A stretch of 64,000 bases of DNA, taken from assembly GCA_030734395.1 (NCBI GenBank), contig JAUZTG010000014.1:250501-314500 (forward strand). The letters are read 5' to 3'. The first letter of the stretch is position 1, and the number at the start of each line of letters is the position of its first letter. Of this stretch, positions 1 through 12,340 are shown piece by piece. The DNA is from Sarocladium kiliense (Eukaryota > Ascomycota > Sordariomycetes > Hypocreales > Sarocladiaceae). A model generated the notes under the pieces. The model was not told the DNA's origin. It worked only from the letters and a program-made list of their open reading frames with translations, and made no database searches. The position numbers and the translations under genes are program-made.

Positions 1-325
1 CCCAGGCCAGGTACTCAGATGTCTCCAGAAGCCATTTACAAGTCTCATCATGCGCACTGGCAACGCTGCGCTCTCGCTGTTTCATTTCTTTAAAATGTAA
101 AGCCTCTTGGAGAGTTCGCCGGCGTGGCGGCGCTTGAGCGTGATCTGCGGATTGCTCCCTTGTCAAAACATGTCCGCTGTGGCCTGGGAACCAGGTGGTG
201 ACGAAGCACTCACTATTGATCGTCATGTCTCTCATCACTACGCGGGCATTATCGCGAACGAGAACGCCTTGCCCGACGGTGGCGACCTGATCGTACTGCC
301 GCTCGTTATGCCCGCCATGGCTCAT
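1..325 (-). CDS. NACHT-type NTPase (NLR-like), N-terminal part, cut by window edge
   Basis: A minus-strand frame stays open from 412 to the left edge, with no stop among 137 codons. The first in-frame ATG is at 325. The translation ends in LHFKEM, then R, then AHDETCKWLLE, then EYLAW. This is the sequence that fungal NACHT proteins carry just before the Walker A loop (consensus LSFPEM..R...I..A...TC.WLL....Y..W). Upstream residues VGQGVLVRDNARVVMRDM resemble the short linker often found before that motif in the family. Such proteins are STAND NTPases linked to heterokaryon incompatibility and fungal innate immunity; that role is family knowledge. The Walker motifs and any C-terminal repeats lie outside the window. 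The true start is uncertain: the frame continues 29 codons upstream of the ATG to a TGA at 415-413, so an upstream exon joined near 404-412 is possible. Confidence 0.72.
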   Translation of the reverse strand, partial: MSHGGHNERQYDQVATVGQGVLVRDNARVVMRDMTINSECFVTTWFPGHSGHVLTREQSADHAQAPPRRRTLQEALHFKEMKQRERSVASAHDETCKWLLETSEYLAW

Positions 326-412
326 GGTCGCAAGCACTGCGAAAATTTCAAAGGTAATGGTTCCTTGAGAGTTGTCGACACTGAGGTCGGTATTAAAGCG
401 CTCGGCTTTTGC

Positions 413-2118
413 TCAAACAGCAGTGTTGCTCGTTGTTGCAATCGACAGCAGACGCAGAAGAGAGAAGACAATGCGTGAGTTGAGCCATTGCTTCAACGGC
501 TGCGCTCATGCGGCTGAGACAGAGCAAGAGTTGCCAGCTCTTCTGAGTGGCTGGCGGTCTGGCAGAGCCTGATGTTCCTTTGCACGCATGCATATTCACC
601 TTCCTGGGCCAGTTGCAACGTGAGTACGGCGCAGGTACTGCCCTATGGGTATAGCGCTATGCATCTCATGCCTAGGAGCGTCGCCTGTAAATACCTTCGA
701 CGGTGTGCATCTTCTGATCATCAATTTAGGGCGCCTTTGTCAACCCAGGGGCGGCATGCAATAAGATCCAGCCCTATTAAGCCGTGGTAGGTAGCTTTTG
801 TAAAATCCCTGAGCTCTACATACCTTGCCTGAAAACGTTGAAAATTCATGCTGTACGGTCCGGCCTCATCGAGGAATAGAAACAATAGAAGATACTGCAT
901 GATAACGGGTCAGACATGAAACTATTATTCATCATGCAATGGCGAAGGTGCTTCTCGCTGCTCTTTGTACCTTGGCAGTCCAGCTGGAGGTGCAGGGTGG
1001 TTTGTGGTACGGTGTGTGCTGGGCTGACTAAAGCTAAAGCGTGATACGGCACATGACCCCAGAGTCCGTCCGAGGCCCAGTAGCAACACAGTAGCGAAAA
1101 CCCACCCTGGCACCTTGGAATGCCGCTAGAGAACCTGGAACACTGGATGGAAACTGGCTGCAAGGCCGCCACAAGCCGCTACCGAAGCCAGTGTGGGTGA
1201 GTCGGCCGGGGGCGGAGACGGTGGTGCTGAAGAGCTGGGACTGGGGCATTGGATCCCTGCTGAACCCGGAGAACAGGGTCACGACTCTCTGCCCTCTGCT
1301 CGTCCGTGTTGGCTGTCTGGGCTCCTCCCCCGCAAAACCTGCCCGGTCACACCCATTGCGACGCTCCTACTGCCGCTACAGGCCTGCGACTGTCAGGTAC
1401 ATGCACTAACAAGGACCCAGACATTCGTATCCTCGTCGCCGGATCCCGCTCCTTCTCCCCTCCTCCTCTTCCTCCGATCTCTCTTGCATCTCAACCTGCG
1501 ACAGCCACTCACTCACCAACGAACAGGCTTGCCGAGCTACGAACCGCTGCCGCTTGTGTCCTCTTGCCGGAAAATCTAGCACAGCTCTGTCGCCGACCAC
1601 ACACCGCTTCTCTCTGCATTACCGTTGCATTCCTCGCCCGAGGCAGACTAGCGACCACCGTTGCATCGACCGACACGTGCCCACCCGTCGAGACATCTCG
1701 GCCGACCACGACGATCTGAACCCAATCTTAGACATCGACCAAGACCCTTCGACGCTTCTTGGATATTTGCTTTCCTCTGGGCTTCGGTCTCTTCCATCTG
1801 CCCTGGTGGCGCGCCTTCGCAGCCACAGACAGCCTCGTGCCGTCATCGACGCTGCACGAGGCGGGCAGGCACCAGCACAACACACCTTAACACCTTGTAC
1901 TACTGCTGCGCACATCATATCTCGCCTTGGATATCATGCTGCTGCTTCCCGGTCGAGCTGCTGCACCTGTTGCGACCACGCTCGATGACGCCTCGAACTT
2001 TGGCTGCGACTCGAGATCCCAACTGTAGTCTCACCTCGCTTCCGACTATCCAACATCTTTCAAGCGTGTCTCTCGAGAAGTCACGCATCCACACCACTGA
2101 CACCCCAAAGCGCTCGTC
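413..2118. other. Intergenic region and BTB-gene 5' leader
   Basis: No convincing gene is visible here. From about 1300 to 2118 the plus strand is strongly C/T-rich with many CACC and CTCT runs, the usual look of a long fungal 5' leader for the gene starting at 2119. Several chance open frames in this part overlap each other in all phases and have low-complexity composition. The piece 413-1250 should contain the promoter of the minus-strand NACHT gene; no clear TATA or dyad motif stood out. Confidence 0.5.
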
Positions 2119-5100
2119 ATGATGAAGTCAGGCCTCATGCAGCGGACACATAGTGACAGCGCCTCGTCCGCGGCATCGCCTCCGCCAAAGATCTGGCGCA
2201 TTAGCTCAGCACTCAAGAGGAGGAACAAAGGCAGCAATAAAGATCCGAAGTCCAACACCTCCTTCCCTGAAAGCGAGCCGCAAGATTCTTCTCTCAATCT
2301 ACAACCATCACACACCAGCTCCTCGCTCACGGCCGACACCACTGAGAGCAACTATCGACAACTCGTCACCTTGATCCAGAGGATGCGCGCGGCCCCGGCC
2401 GGAACCAACCACATTGATGCTGCGTACAAGGAGTTTACGAAGATCAAGGAACGAGCCACAGCGTTATGCTATGCCATCAGCCAGGAGGAGATTAAACCCA
2501 TTCGGCACTCATCCATATCATTTGGCCCCGATGCACATCCCCGCCGGGACTCCACGGCAGACTTGCCGCAGAGCCCTTTGGCAACCTACGACCAGAGGAG
2601 CTCTTTCAGTGGACGAAGTCTTTCAGAGGTCATCACCAACACTGGTGCCCGCAGTGCCGTCGTCAGCGACGCATGGCTGCTCGCGATTCGCGACTGGAAG
2701 AACTGTGTCGAGACTCTGGCGGACACCTTCAAGACCAGTCTGGCGGAGACATACAAGAGCTACGAGCGCGATGCCACCCCGGAAATGGTCGATACGCTCT
2801 TCAATAACAAGAAGTTCAGGAAGGAAGCGGTGCATAGGATGCGGAATGCAAGCGTGACTCGTGTGATGTCCGCTGATCCGCAATTCGTAAGTAAGATCAC
2901 CTGGTCACTTGAACCACTGCTGACGTGTCGAACAGTTTCCCCGTTACGAAATCCGCTTCAGGAACTATGAACGAGTAAAGGATGACCTGAGAGAGGCTCG
3001 CAACCTGTTACAAGCTGCAGAGTCAGGCATTGCACCTGACAGAACCGTGGAAGAGTACCCCATCTCTACGAAAGGTGATGCCGTGTTGGAATTTGCCAAC
3101 TTGACGCCGGAGGCGACCGGGGACGAACCGGTCTTGCGCTTCCGAGTCTCATCGCATAGACTTGCTGATACATCGCCGCTCTTCGCAAGAATGTTCTCGG
3201 GCCACCATGCCAGCCTTTTCCTCCACGATGACGAGGATATCACCAATCTACTCCCACCACCTCCGGCAAAGTATATCTGTAAAGATGGCTTCGAGGCGAA
3301 GCTGTATCGTATGCCTCAATACGAGCTGAACCATCACCAATCCCTCGAAATTCTCCTTCATGCTGCGCACATGCATAACGAAAATGTGCCGACAGAAGTG
3401 ACTTTCGACCAGTTCGTGGCCATCGCTGAGTGCTCCATGAGATACAAGAGCACATCTCCGCTAGAAATGGCGGTGGAGCAACGTTGGCTACCACAGTGGA
3501 TGCACAAGGGTGCAGACGACATGCCCGACGGACTCCTCGTCATCAGCTACGCGTTCGGTTCTCGGCAGCTGTTCACGCGGATGTCGAAGAGCGCGGTCCT
3601 CAATCTTGTGGATGAGAAGGACCTGATGAGCAAGCCTTGGCCAAAGCGCATCCGGGACAAGATCTGGGCTGTGCGCTGTGCCAAAATCGATCAGGTATAC
3701 GCCTGCTGCACCGGCACCATTCAGGAGTACATCAGAACACCATCAGATGATGCAGGTCTGGAGAGTCACGAGCCGCTGCCGCCGTCTGAGCAACGAAACA
3801 ACTGGTTCTCTCTTTACAACACCGCCAGTCAGCCAACGACATCTCTGACCACAACAACACGTTGTCCCCGGGGCAGTCACTGGTGTGATGCGTCGAACCT
3901 TGGCTGGATGATGCTAGTGTTCAATGAGATCGGTATGCTCTCGCACATGCTGAACCCAGCCGTCACATCGCATCTAGCAGAGTCACCACGACCTTCGCGA
4001 AGTCTCGCACAGATCCTCGCTGCACTCCGCCGCATCCCCAACCCGACTGCTCCGATCCATCGTGGCGGCGTGTGTGACCCGTGTCCCGCTTTGCGGTCCG
4101 CGCTGAACGACATCTACAACAGCGTTTCAGGGCTGACTCTCCACGATGTTAGTGGCAAGAGCCACGGCTGGGCCCTGTCGAAGCACAAAGAGCGAGAACC
4201 ACAGACGCATGTCATGACAGGGCTTAAACGAATGGCTGCTAGAGATCCCAATCACAGTGTGGCAACCGAGTTCCCAGAAACGATTCGCCTGAAAGTCCTC
4301 AGCCATATTGAGAGCCTGGATGATCTTCACTCTGCCGCGATGACAAGCTGGGCGTATTACGAGACCTACAAGACTCATGAGCTCTATTTGATGCGCAATA
4401 TTCTTCGTAACGATCGGGTACGGACGGGCACTCTGCGTCAGCCCATCGTCATGAGCAACAGCAACGCCGAGGAGAAGGTGCTCAAATTAGAAGGCGATGT
4501 GTTCAAATCAAGCGAGGGACGGCTCGCTGCTGATGCCATGACGCTCGGTAGTGATGGTGAGGACGATGAGTCGGACTTTGACGATGACGCCAGCCTTGAC
4601 GAAACGCCGCCGCCTTCAATAAGCGACACAACGTGGCGGAGCATGTCGACAGCATTTGGTGCCGACGTTGATGGGACGCCGCACGGCTGGCCCCCTGAGT
4701 ATCCACCGCAACGCCGTAGGCCGTCCGATGTCACGTCCATCGAGCCAGCTTCGTCTCCCACAACCCCCAGGCAAAGGTCCCCTCCTCCGGCGGGCCTGTC
4801 CCGCGCTTCGCCGTCGAAGCCCCACGTAGAGTGCACCGAGTTCGCCGACGAACCCCCGATGACGCACGAAGAAGCACAACGAATCCTCTGGCCCGAGGAA
4901 CCTGTTGAGCAGACGCGTAACCTTCACAACCCTCCGCTGTCGGGCGTGGAGGGCCTGCGAGAAAAGTTCCTTGTTGGGGATCCCTTCTTCATTGAAGGGC
5001 TTGAGGACAAAAGCCTGGTCCTCGATGGTGAGAAGCAGCTACGAAGCGAGCATGATCGACGCATCGGTATGCTCAAGAAGGATGCAGGGGCTGTGTCTTC

Positions 5101-5131
5101 GAGCAGCAAGGATCAAGCGAGCAAGGGTTGA
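2119..5131 (+). CDS. BTB/POZ-domain protein with F-box-like segment
   Basis: Two exons (2119-2886 and 2936-5131) joined across a 49-nt intron with donor GTAAGT and acceptor AACAG give 987 residues. Using the second GTAAGA at 2891 would run into a stop at 2970, so the first donor is preferred. The N-terminal 250 residues are Ser/Pro-rich, then a charged helical segment. From about residue 300 there is a BTB-like fold: GDAVLEF, then RFRVSSHRLADTSPLFARMF, and a long helical back half up to about 470. Around residues 700-745 the segment FPETIRLKVLSHIESLDDL resembles an F-box-like helix pair. The C-terminus is acidic, then Pro/Ser-rich, and probably disordered. Fungal BTB and F-box proteins usually serve as substrate adaptors of cullin ligases; function here is inferred. 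No catalytic domain is visible. Confidence 0.75.
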
Positions 5132-8100
5132 GGCGCTCAGGGTCGACAGCCGCCCGAGATATTTCGGGTAACAAGAATATCCAGAACGGCGGCTGTTTCC
5201 CTTTGCCTACTTTTTCCTTTCGCCGTATAGCGGTTGGGGGAACTGAACCGTTGCATACTGCATACATTCGGGGCGACTGCCGAGACTATGTAGGCGGCGC
5301 GGAAGCAGCAAACGCTGTAGTGCCGGTGCTTAGCGAGGAACATGGCGGGATGGGGTGCAATGGGTGTGTTTGATATGTGGGCGGTGAAAATCAGCGAATA
5401 CCCTATGTTGTTCTTTCGTTCTATTACTCTCTCGGTCTATCATAATGATACTGGTATCGTGACGGGGCCTCGCTCTCCCTTCTCTACACAGCCTTCCACT
5501 CATTGACCTAAACAGGCTACCCGTCAAAGGAACGACCGCAAGGGTTGCGTTATCTTGTTCTGGAAGCGCATACACTCGTAGGCGCATATAGGTAACACCC
5601 CAGTATCTGGGCAAAGGCCAGCATCAAACCTTCGCCTATTTCGCGGGATCGATTCCGCCCAGACCTCCAGGCAGCAGCAAAAGGAAGCATGTTTAGAAAC
5701 CCTTGTGCTCTGATTGGGTTCCAAATGGCTAAATTCATATCCCAACTGCCGTCTGTGCATCTGCCTGCCCCAGCATTTGAATCCTTCACAGAAACATTTT
5801 TGCAGGTACGTGGTAGTACAACGAGGGACAAACAAGCGGTGCTTGAGGTGGGCAGAGCGGGTTGACGTCGCAAGGGGGGTTCACACGCAGCCCGCCGCCC
5901 CTGGTGGCCCTGTCATGTCATGCAAAAGATCTCGGGTTGTCCCCGGCGGACGACAGGTTTGTCGCTTGGACCATTTTTTTTTTCTCTCCAGATGCAGTGC
6001 GCAGGACCGTGAGGTTGGGTCCTCGTAAAGAGGCCAATCGGGAGTGAGCAATGGAATAGACATGGGGCCGCGGGACTTGTGTGGGCATGGGTTGGGTTGT
6101 GGTGGGTGGAGAGGTTGATTTGGACTAAATGATTTCTGTCTCTGGGGGGCTGTCAAGTATTATTGTTACTTTGAATGTGGGAATGTCAGTTTTGTCAGGG
6201 AAGCCGTCGGGAAGGTTCATGAATTATTCAGTCAGTCATGGAACACGTGGATCTACGGAGACTAGGGCGAAGAGCTTATGCTTCTCGGTGAGCTGTAGCG
6301 AGATGACACCGAATCAGTTCGAGGATATGGAAACAAACAGGACCTTTTTGAAGCATGGGCAATGCCTGATCATAAGGCTTAAGCTAGGACTCATTAGTTA
6401 AAGCCGGTTCCGAAACACTAATTATCCCCGATTGAATAGTCCTATTCTAGGCACCCGATGCGCCCGAGCGCTACGTATGGATTACTGCACGGTCATCAAG
6501 GATCATTAGTAGACTAAGAGGGCGGGCGTCATTCAGGATCAGCTCATGGTCCCGAAGTTTAAGACTTCCTACAGGTCTCGGAATTAATTACTCAAATAAC
6601 AGCTAGTATGTATATTCGAAACCATTACCAAATCAAGAGTCGTTGTTCTGCGCGGAGTTGTGTGCTATTTTGAGGAAGGCCTTGTCCGCCAAACTCGGAG
6701 TTTCGAGGCGAACACAAAAAGTCCCTGAGACGCGAGGGTCGCGTACCCGGCCGGCCGGAGCTCGGCGCGGGAAAATACACGCACACCGACTATGTGCTTC
6801 TTTTTCTCCGGCCGATCACGCTACAAATTAACGTTGTTTCGAGGCAACGTCGAATCATCATCTACTTTTTCTTTTTTTGTTTTCTATGCGAATCGACCAT
6901 CGGTGCCCGCCGTGGGCTTGATCCTTTCGCTTCTGTAATAGCGTAGCTGAGTGGGAAACGATGTCTCCACGCATGCACAATGACGCGTCTTGCTTGATAA
7001 TTCGAAAATCCTCAGCTCATTCGTTTCGGCGTTTTTCGCAACTCTTCCCAGTTCTTGCTCGGCGGTTGCGTAACCGGTAGTAGCATAGCTAGCCTACCAT
7101 TAGCCTCGTGGCTGCCGCATGTTGTGGACGAGCTACGGAGCTCCCGAAGACGCGGCGTGTTGTTTAGACTTCTTGCACACGTCAGGTAGGGAATCATGTT
7201 TCAGCTGCCAATGCGCTCGTTCTGAGTAAGTCGTCTCATCGGGGTTCTCTTCCATGCTTTTGGTAGCGGCGCGGGGGGACGTCGATATCCGACCCAGGGT
7301 TGTGGAATGGGATAGTCATGTTAGTTCACTGGGTCCGTGTGTCACTGGCCGTCGGGATTCGGTAACCTAGTACCGGGAGAAAGAGCCCGATCACGTTCCC
7401 CAGAGAAACAAGTCGTTTGAGTTGTTATCCAAAAAATAATTAGTAAGAAACACTTAGTAAAAGTCCCCACTCGGCAGCGCGGTGAGGCTCACGACCAAGG
7501 GCGAAGACGAGGGGAGCCACTATTCATGCCCCTTCGCATTCAATGGAAGGATCCGTGGCTTGCAGGCGTCGTCATATAGCTTTGCACTGCCATCGTCATC
7601 ATCATGAACAAGGCAAAATGAATTACGCACAAAGCGTGAAACAAGCCCAGTCGATCCAATAGATCGGTCATCGGTCACTACATGCCCCGACGAACGGTCC
7701 CGTTCTGGGAACCCCCTGAGAGCAATCGTTCCTCTTCCTGGCGTCTGTGCCTCTATCACGCCCTGTAGCCTTACGGGGCTTTGACCAATTCTATACATTT
7801 CCCAAAGGGGATGCCGGTCTCATACTGGTCCACAGCCGCCGGGCAACCGGGGATAAATTAGTCTCTCATGCTGGGCTGGTGGCGCGGCCCCGGTCCAGTT
7901 TGACAAGGGCCCCATTCCTCATCCACTCCTCTCTCACTCTCTGGGTGCTTCGATCGCCTTGCCCCCCTGATGGAATCGTACTGTTGTCGTACTATTGTGC
8001 TCCCCAATTCACCGTACAGAGGATAGTCTCCCTGCTCTCAGTGGCACTTCACAGGGATCCCAGCTGAGCCGAGAGTCGCTAGGCATCCGGCCGATCTGTA

Positions 8101-9179
8101 CCGGCGGCGGGGGGTTAGCCTACATAGGGATAGAACGGGGAGGCTATGCAGTCGCCAGAGACGCAATCTTCTCACAAGGACCCTGTCCTGCCCTGTCAGG
8201 ATTGCTTCATCTTCAACGATTCTCGGTCCCTCTTTGCCTGCCCATCGCCGAGAAACACGGACGTTGGCCAACAAAGAAGCCACCGAACATACGTCCGGTT
8301 CCCCACTCGCCCTCTGGAGGCCCTAGGAAGTTGAGTGGTACCTTTTTCTTTTCCTTGACATGACAGGCGTTTGCCGCCCCAACATCAAGGGGGGTGGCTC
8401 AGACAAAGATAGGCCACTTTGACAACTATTCTGGGCTTGGGTTGTGTCTCTGCCAATCCCGAGACGAACGAGACGAGTTCTGTCTGGTTTGACAGGCACA
8501 CAACAGAGTGGGAAATGGCAAGGCAAGGGAGGGGGATACAAAAAGAGGAGTTGTGAGTGGGTTTCTGTAGGTCCCAAGCCACCCCGGAGAAGGACGGCGC
8601 TCTGTGCCACACCCAGCTATGCTATCGATCGCAAACTCTTTCCTCGTCTCTCATCACACCGTCGGCGATCGGGAGTCCTGGAGGCTCCACCCGGAACCGA
8701 TAGTAAATAAAGGGTCGCATGTAGGCGCGGATGAGTAGCCCAGGACCAGAGGATCCAGAGGCAGACATGGCGCCTAACTCTTCTCCTACTCCTAGTGTGG
8801 CATGTGCTTCTTCTTAGTTTGTTCGGCTCTTTTTTAGGCCCCTTTTCTTCTTGGGGGTTTGTTTTCTTTGCTTTCTAATTCACCCCAATGCTACCTACTA
8901 TCCTCCACCGGAGCTCTGTGAAAGGTATAGTAGGCGGGCGTTACACAACCCGAAGGGTGTGCGTATCGGCACTGAACGCAAAGCCGCGTCCGTTTCGTGG
9001 CCAAGACGTTTATCCATTGCAGTTAAGAAGACGGATTCCATATAAGAGCGGAGCTATTCCCTTCGCTCGTTGAACCAAGGCGATGAGCTCTGGTAATGGG
9101 AAGACAAGTACGTTCTGGATTTGTGACTCTTTCTCTCTCGCCCTATCTCGTTCTCTTCTATTCTCCGAGACAGTCACGC
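5132..9179. other. Long gene-free stretch
   Basis: About 4 kb with no reading frame that looks like protein. It starts with the 3' end of the BTB gene. The part 6370-6900 is visibly more A/T-rich than its surroundings. I see no terminal inverted repeats, transposase motifs or tRNA fold. All open frames are short and overlap others in competing phases. Confidence 0.5.
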
Positions 9180-9301
9180 TATATATGCAAGCCCACCCTC
9201 CTCTACAAACGCCCCTCACGACTCTCGGACTTTGACCAACCTCATCGCTTAATTTTTTTTCTTTCTTTCTTTTCCTCCTTCACATCTCGCATCCTGGGAC
9301 C
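9180..9301 (+). promoter_or_regulatory. TATA-like box and pyrimidine tract before the 122-residue gene
   Basis: TATATAT lies at 9180-9186, about 115 bp before the ATG at 9302. A T/C-rich tract follows at about 9250-9283, immediately before the start. This TATA plus CT-tract order is typical of well-transcribed fungal genes and supports the small gene downstream. Confidence 0.5.
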
Positions 9302-9764
9302 ATGGCGCACGTTCATATGGCGCCTGCGGAACACAGCTTCAAAGGCCACTATCTGACAGCCCCGTCTCCAGCAGCGATCCCGTCAGCATCGTCCTCATCG
9401 CCCTCCGCAAACAGCAACAGCAACATCCCAAATCAGGAGTCGGCGCAGCGGTGTATGGCCATGCTGTCCCAGGAACTCGCGTCTGTAGCAGATCGAGACA
9501 TCCCCTCCCAAGCAGAGGCTGGCGCGGCACCAGCACAGGGGAGTGTTCCATGTAAGTCGTCAGCACTAGCAGTGCTCCTCTGCTGTTTTCCTCGCCAGCG
9601 TTGCTGGGCTTGTCACCTGTCACACTGCTAACACCTCTATTCAAGATGCCACGCCCTCGCAAAGTACTCATGTCAACGTCATGGTTGCAAGGACAATCCG
9701 CGCAGCGATCGCGGAGTTGAGAGCGAACAACAGCAATCAGAATAACAACAGCAACAACACATGA
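9302..9764 (+). CDS. Small hypothetical protein, 122 residues, Ser/Asn-rich
   Basis: Exons 9302-9551 and 9646-9764 join across a 94-nt intron (donor GTAAGT, CTAAC branch site, acceptor TTCAAG). They stay in frame to a TGA at 9762-9764. The protein starts MAHVHMAPAEHS, has a Ser/Ala/Asn-rich middle, one short amphipathic helix (MAMLSQELASVAD), a second (MVARTIRAAIAELR), and ends in an Asn/Gln/Ser-rich tail. There is no signal peptide or membrane segment. I do not recognise a family. The intron, the TATA box and the closing of the frame make a real gene likely. The ATG context (GACCATGG) is strong. Confidence 0.6.
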
Positions 9765-12286
9765 AGACCCGACGATCCAGCAAGAGCCGCTCTCACTACG
9801 CCCGCACAGAAAGTCCCCGGGTGGACAGACCCGCCTGAATCTGCCCCTCAAGTCGAAACCTTCCCGATGCTCGTTCGTTTCTAGCATGGCCGCACAAGCC
9901 AATGATCGATAGCCTCCTCAGCGGGTCGAAATTACCCGAGCACCTTCTACTGCCAGCAAATGACTCTCGGAGACTTCGACAGGGCTGTTGAGCCATCGCG
10001 AGAGAACCCAACGTGTAAATACCTGCTGTCGAACGTTGGAGTTTTGTCTACGGGTAATCATGACAAGACTTCGATTCAACGAGACATCGAGACGCGCGAT
10101 CGTCAGAGGACGCGACAAGACACGGGGCCTTTGCGGATATCACACCGCAGAATCATGCTGGCAGTCCGGTAAAAGATCTTAACGTGGGCCCAAGACTGGG
10201 TCCTATGAATCTAAGATCCGCCGAAATACAGCGGTCGAGGGAGAACACTGAGACCCGATGCTTTCACAGAGGATGGGACCGGCAGGCGGGCAATATGCGC
10301 ATTATTGCGGACCAACGCATGCGGCATCTGGACCATCTCAGTGCCCGTCAGGGGACCGCATGCCGCACTCGATCGACGCTTGTGTAGCCGGTGCGGAGAT
10401 GGATGCGATAGGGCTGTGGAGTTTCGGTCAGTCTTGGGCGATTTTAGACACAATAGATCGGATTCCAGGCTTTTGCATGGAATTCTCTTAGAAACAAGAG
10501 CTGTTAGCTCATAGGTAGAACATTATACGGTCTAGACCAAGGTCGGTGTCGGAAACAACTGGCAAGACGTTGCGAGGCCACAATATAGAGTCAGGGATAA
10601 AATAGCCTCTGAAGCAACTTCGATATTTCTGGTTCAACTCCTCCTTCGTCTCCATGCCACTTGCTGCAGCATCGAGATCTTGGCTACAATACAAGAATAC
10701 CGCCTCGTCTAGCAGCCGAAACCGGGTCTGTACTACGTGAAGGGAACTCCGTAGTGTTCACTAAGAAGCACGCCAGATATGCACACAAAATGATAGGCCC
10801 CCACTCGAGATCTGGTTTCGGCAAGAGTGTGTTGTTGGGATCTGGAACTATACGAGGTGGGACTGGGGACAGGCTTACAGGTATGTAATCATAGTCTTGG
10901 AAGTCTTAGCAACAGAGATTGTTTCGCTTGAATCATGGTCTCTTGGCTGCAACAGATCCAAGGACTCATGAGACCCCAAGAGCTACTCCGATGATGCTAT
11001 TTGAGTCAAGATGAGGGAGCGAGTAGCTTCAGGATCGATGCTTGTCGACTCTTGGTGACTTAGCCGTGGTGGGTACGGCAGATTCGCATTCTGTGTCGTA
11101 AATGTTGAGCTGTATGCTTCAAGTACACATCTCAGCTTCGGAATGGCATGACCATGACTATTGGGCTATTGTCTAATACCTCTAACTCGTTTCTCACCAA
11201 AGTCGTGCCCAAATCCGAAAGGCAAGTTCTATGGCATAAGCTAGTCTTCGATTACAGACTTGTCGTCACCGACTTCTCGCAGCTTATTCCTACAGTACCC
11301 CAGTTACGGTAAGCTGCCTTGACGGCAATTGAGTCGCTATGCATACGAGCCCAGAACGACAAATGTTGAGACTATGCGAAGCTAGTCGAGAACAAAACAC
11401 ATGACCAGAGGTTAACACACCCAACAGCCCCCACGATGAACTAAGGCCTCAGCCCCAAGCCACATTCGAGACCAGCTTCACCAGTTCCCAGCATCGGGCA
11501 GGCCATCCAGCAACATACCTACACAGCTCAAATCAACCCCAAAGCAATGATACACAACCAAGTAATACCGTCTGTCAGTAATCAAGCCACAACTCCAGAT
11601 GGGCCCCCCTCCACCGGTTTTACCTTTCGGAGGTCTCCGTCCCTCCTCGATCTAAGGCGCAAAGCTAGGAGGTGCATCACCCCCCACGTCCAAGGACCCT
11701 GGTCAAGCTATCGGCAGCCAACAAGTCACTCTGCCAGCAAATTATTGTGCAGCGGTACTTCCATCTCGCCCCTCCCGCCGCCACCATCGAATCCCATGAT
11801 CTCCATCCGCCCAAATTTTCAGCTGCTTCTCGACTCGTCCTTTGCATCTTTTCTGTCTGTCTCCTCCTCCTCCTCTCCCCTTCCCCTTCATTCTTCGCAC
11901 ATCGTGTTAGTCCTCTTGCTTCGAGGGTAGACGTCTATCCTTCTCATATCAACTACCGCGCCGTTGCGCATCCTCCACCCATTGAGTTTGCGCTTGTTCG
12001 CAAATCCTCACATGCAATCTACCATCTCGCTGCATCTCTTAACAACCTTGCTCGCGCAGATACTGCGCGTGCGCATGTGCCGTTCGGCCAGATAGATTCA
12101 CCAGCAGGCGACTTCCAAGTCTTTGCGCTTGCTGCAAAAACCCCGGGGACGAAGAAAGACTTATCTTTACTCTACACGTAACTCAAGGTTACAACAACTT
12201 ATTACACTATTTGCGATCGCAGCTCGCTTCGGCCGAGAGAACTGTTCCGCAAACCAGGACATCGTCAGAGGATCATCTAGCTTTAC
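9765..12286. other. Intergenic region and transporter-gene leader
   Basis: No gene is recognisable. From about 11600 to 12100 the plus strand becomes C/T-rich, which fits a long 5' leader of the transporter gene that starts at 12341. The remainder shows only short overlapping open frames. Confidence 0.45.
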
Positions 12287-12337
12287 GTACGTCGCATGAG
12301 TATAACGATTGATCGACGAGAGCTAACAGCACCCCAG
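12287..12337 (+). other. Probable intron in the 5' leader of the transporter gene
   Basis: GTACGT at 12287, a GCTAAC branch site at 12322-12327 and a CCCCAG acceptor ending at 12337 form a good 51-nt intron. It removes an upstream in-frame ATG at 12296, so that ATG is unlikely to be the start of the protein. Confidence 0.65.
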
Positions 12338-12340
12338 TAC

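Noticed and set aside
107..478. Plus-strand 123-codon open frame at the left end
   Set aside because: It lies antisense to the NACHT-type frame, which has a specific family motif; the plus-strand translation has none.
1554..1988. 144-codon and overlapping frames in front of the BTB gene
   Set aside because: Composition is Ser/Arg/His/Cys-rich, several phases are open at once, and the DNA is a C/T-rich leader.
10500..10575. tRNA-like D-arm pattern (TTAGCTCATAGGTAGAAC)
   Set aside because: No matching acceptor stem, no T-arm with a TTC consensus and no plausible anticodon arm.
12296..12340. Upstream ATG of the transporter frame
   Set aside because: It lies inside a well-formed 51-nt intron (GTACGT, GCTAAC, CCCCAG), so it is probably removed from the mRNA.
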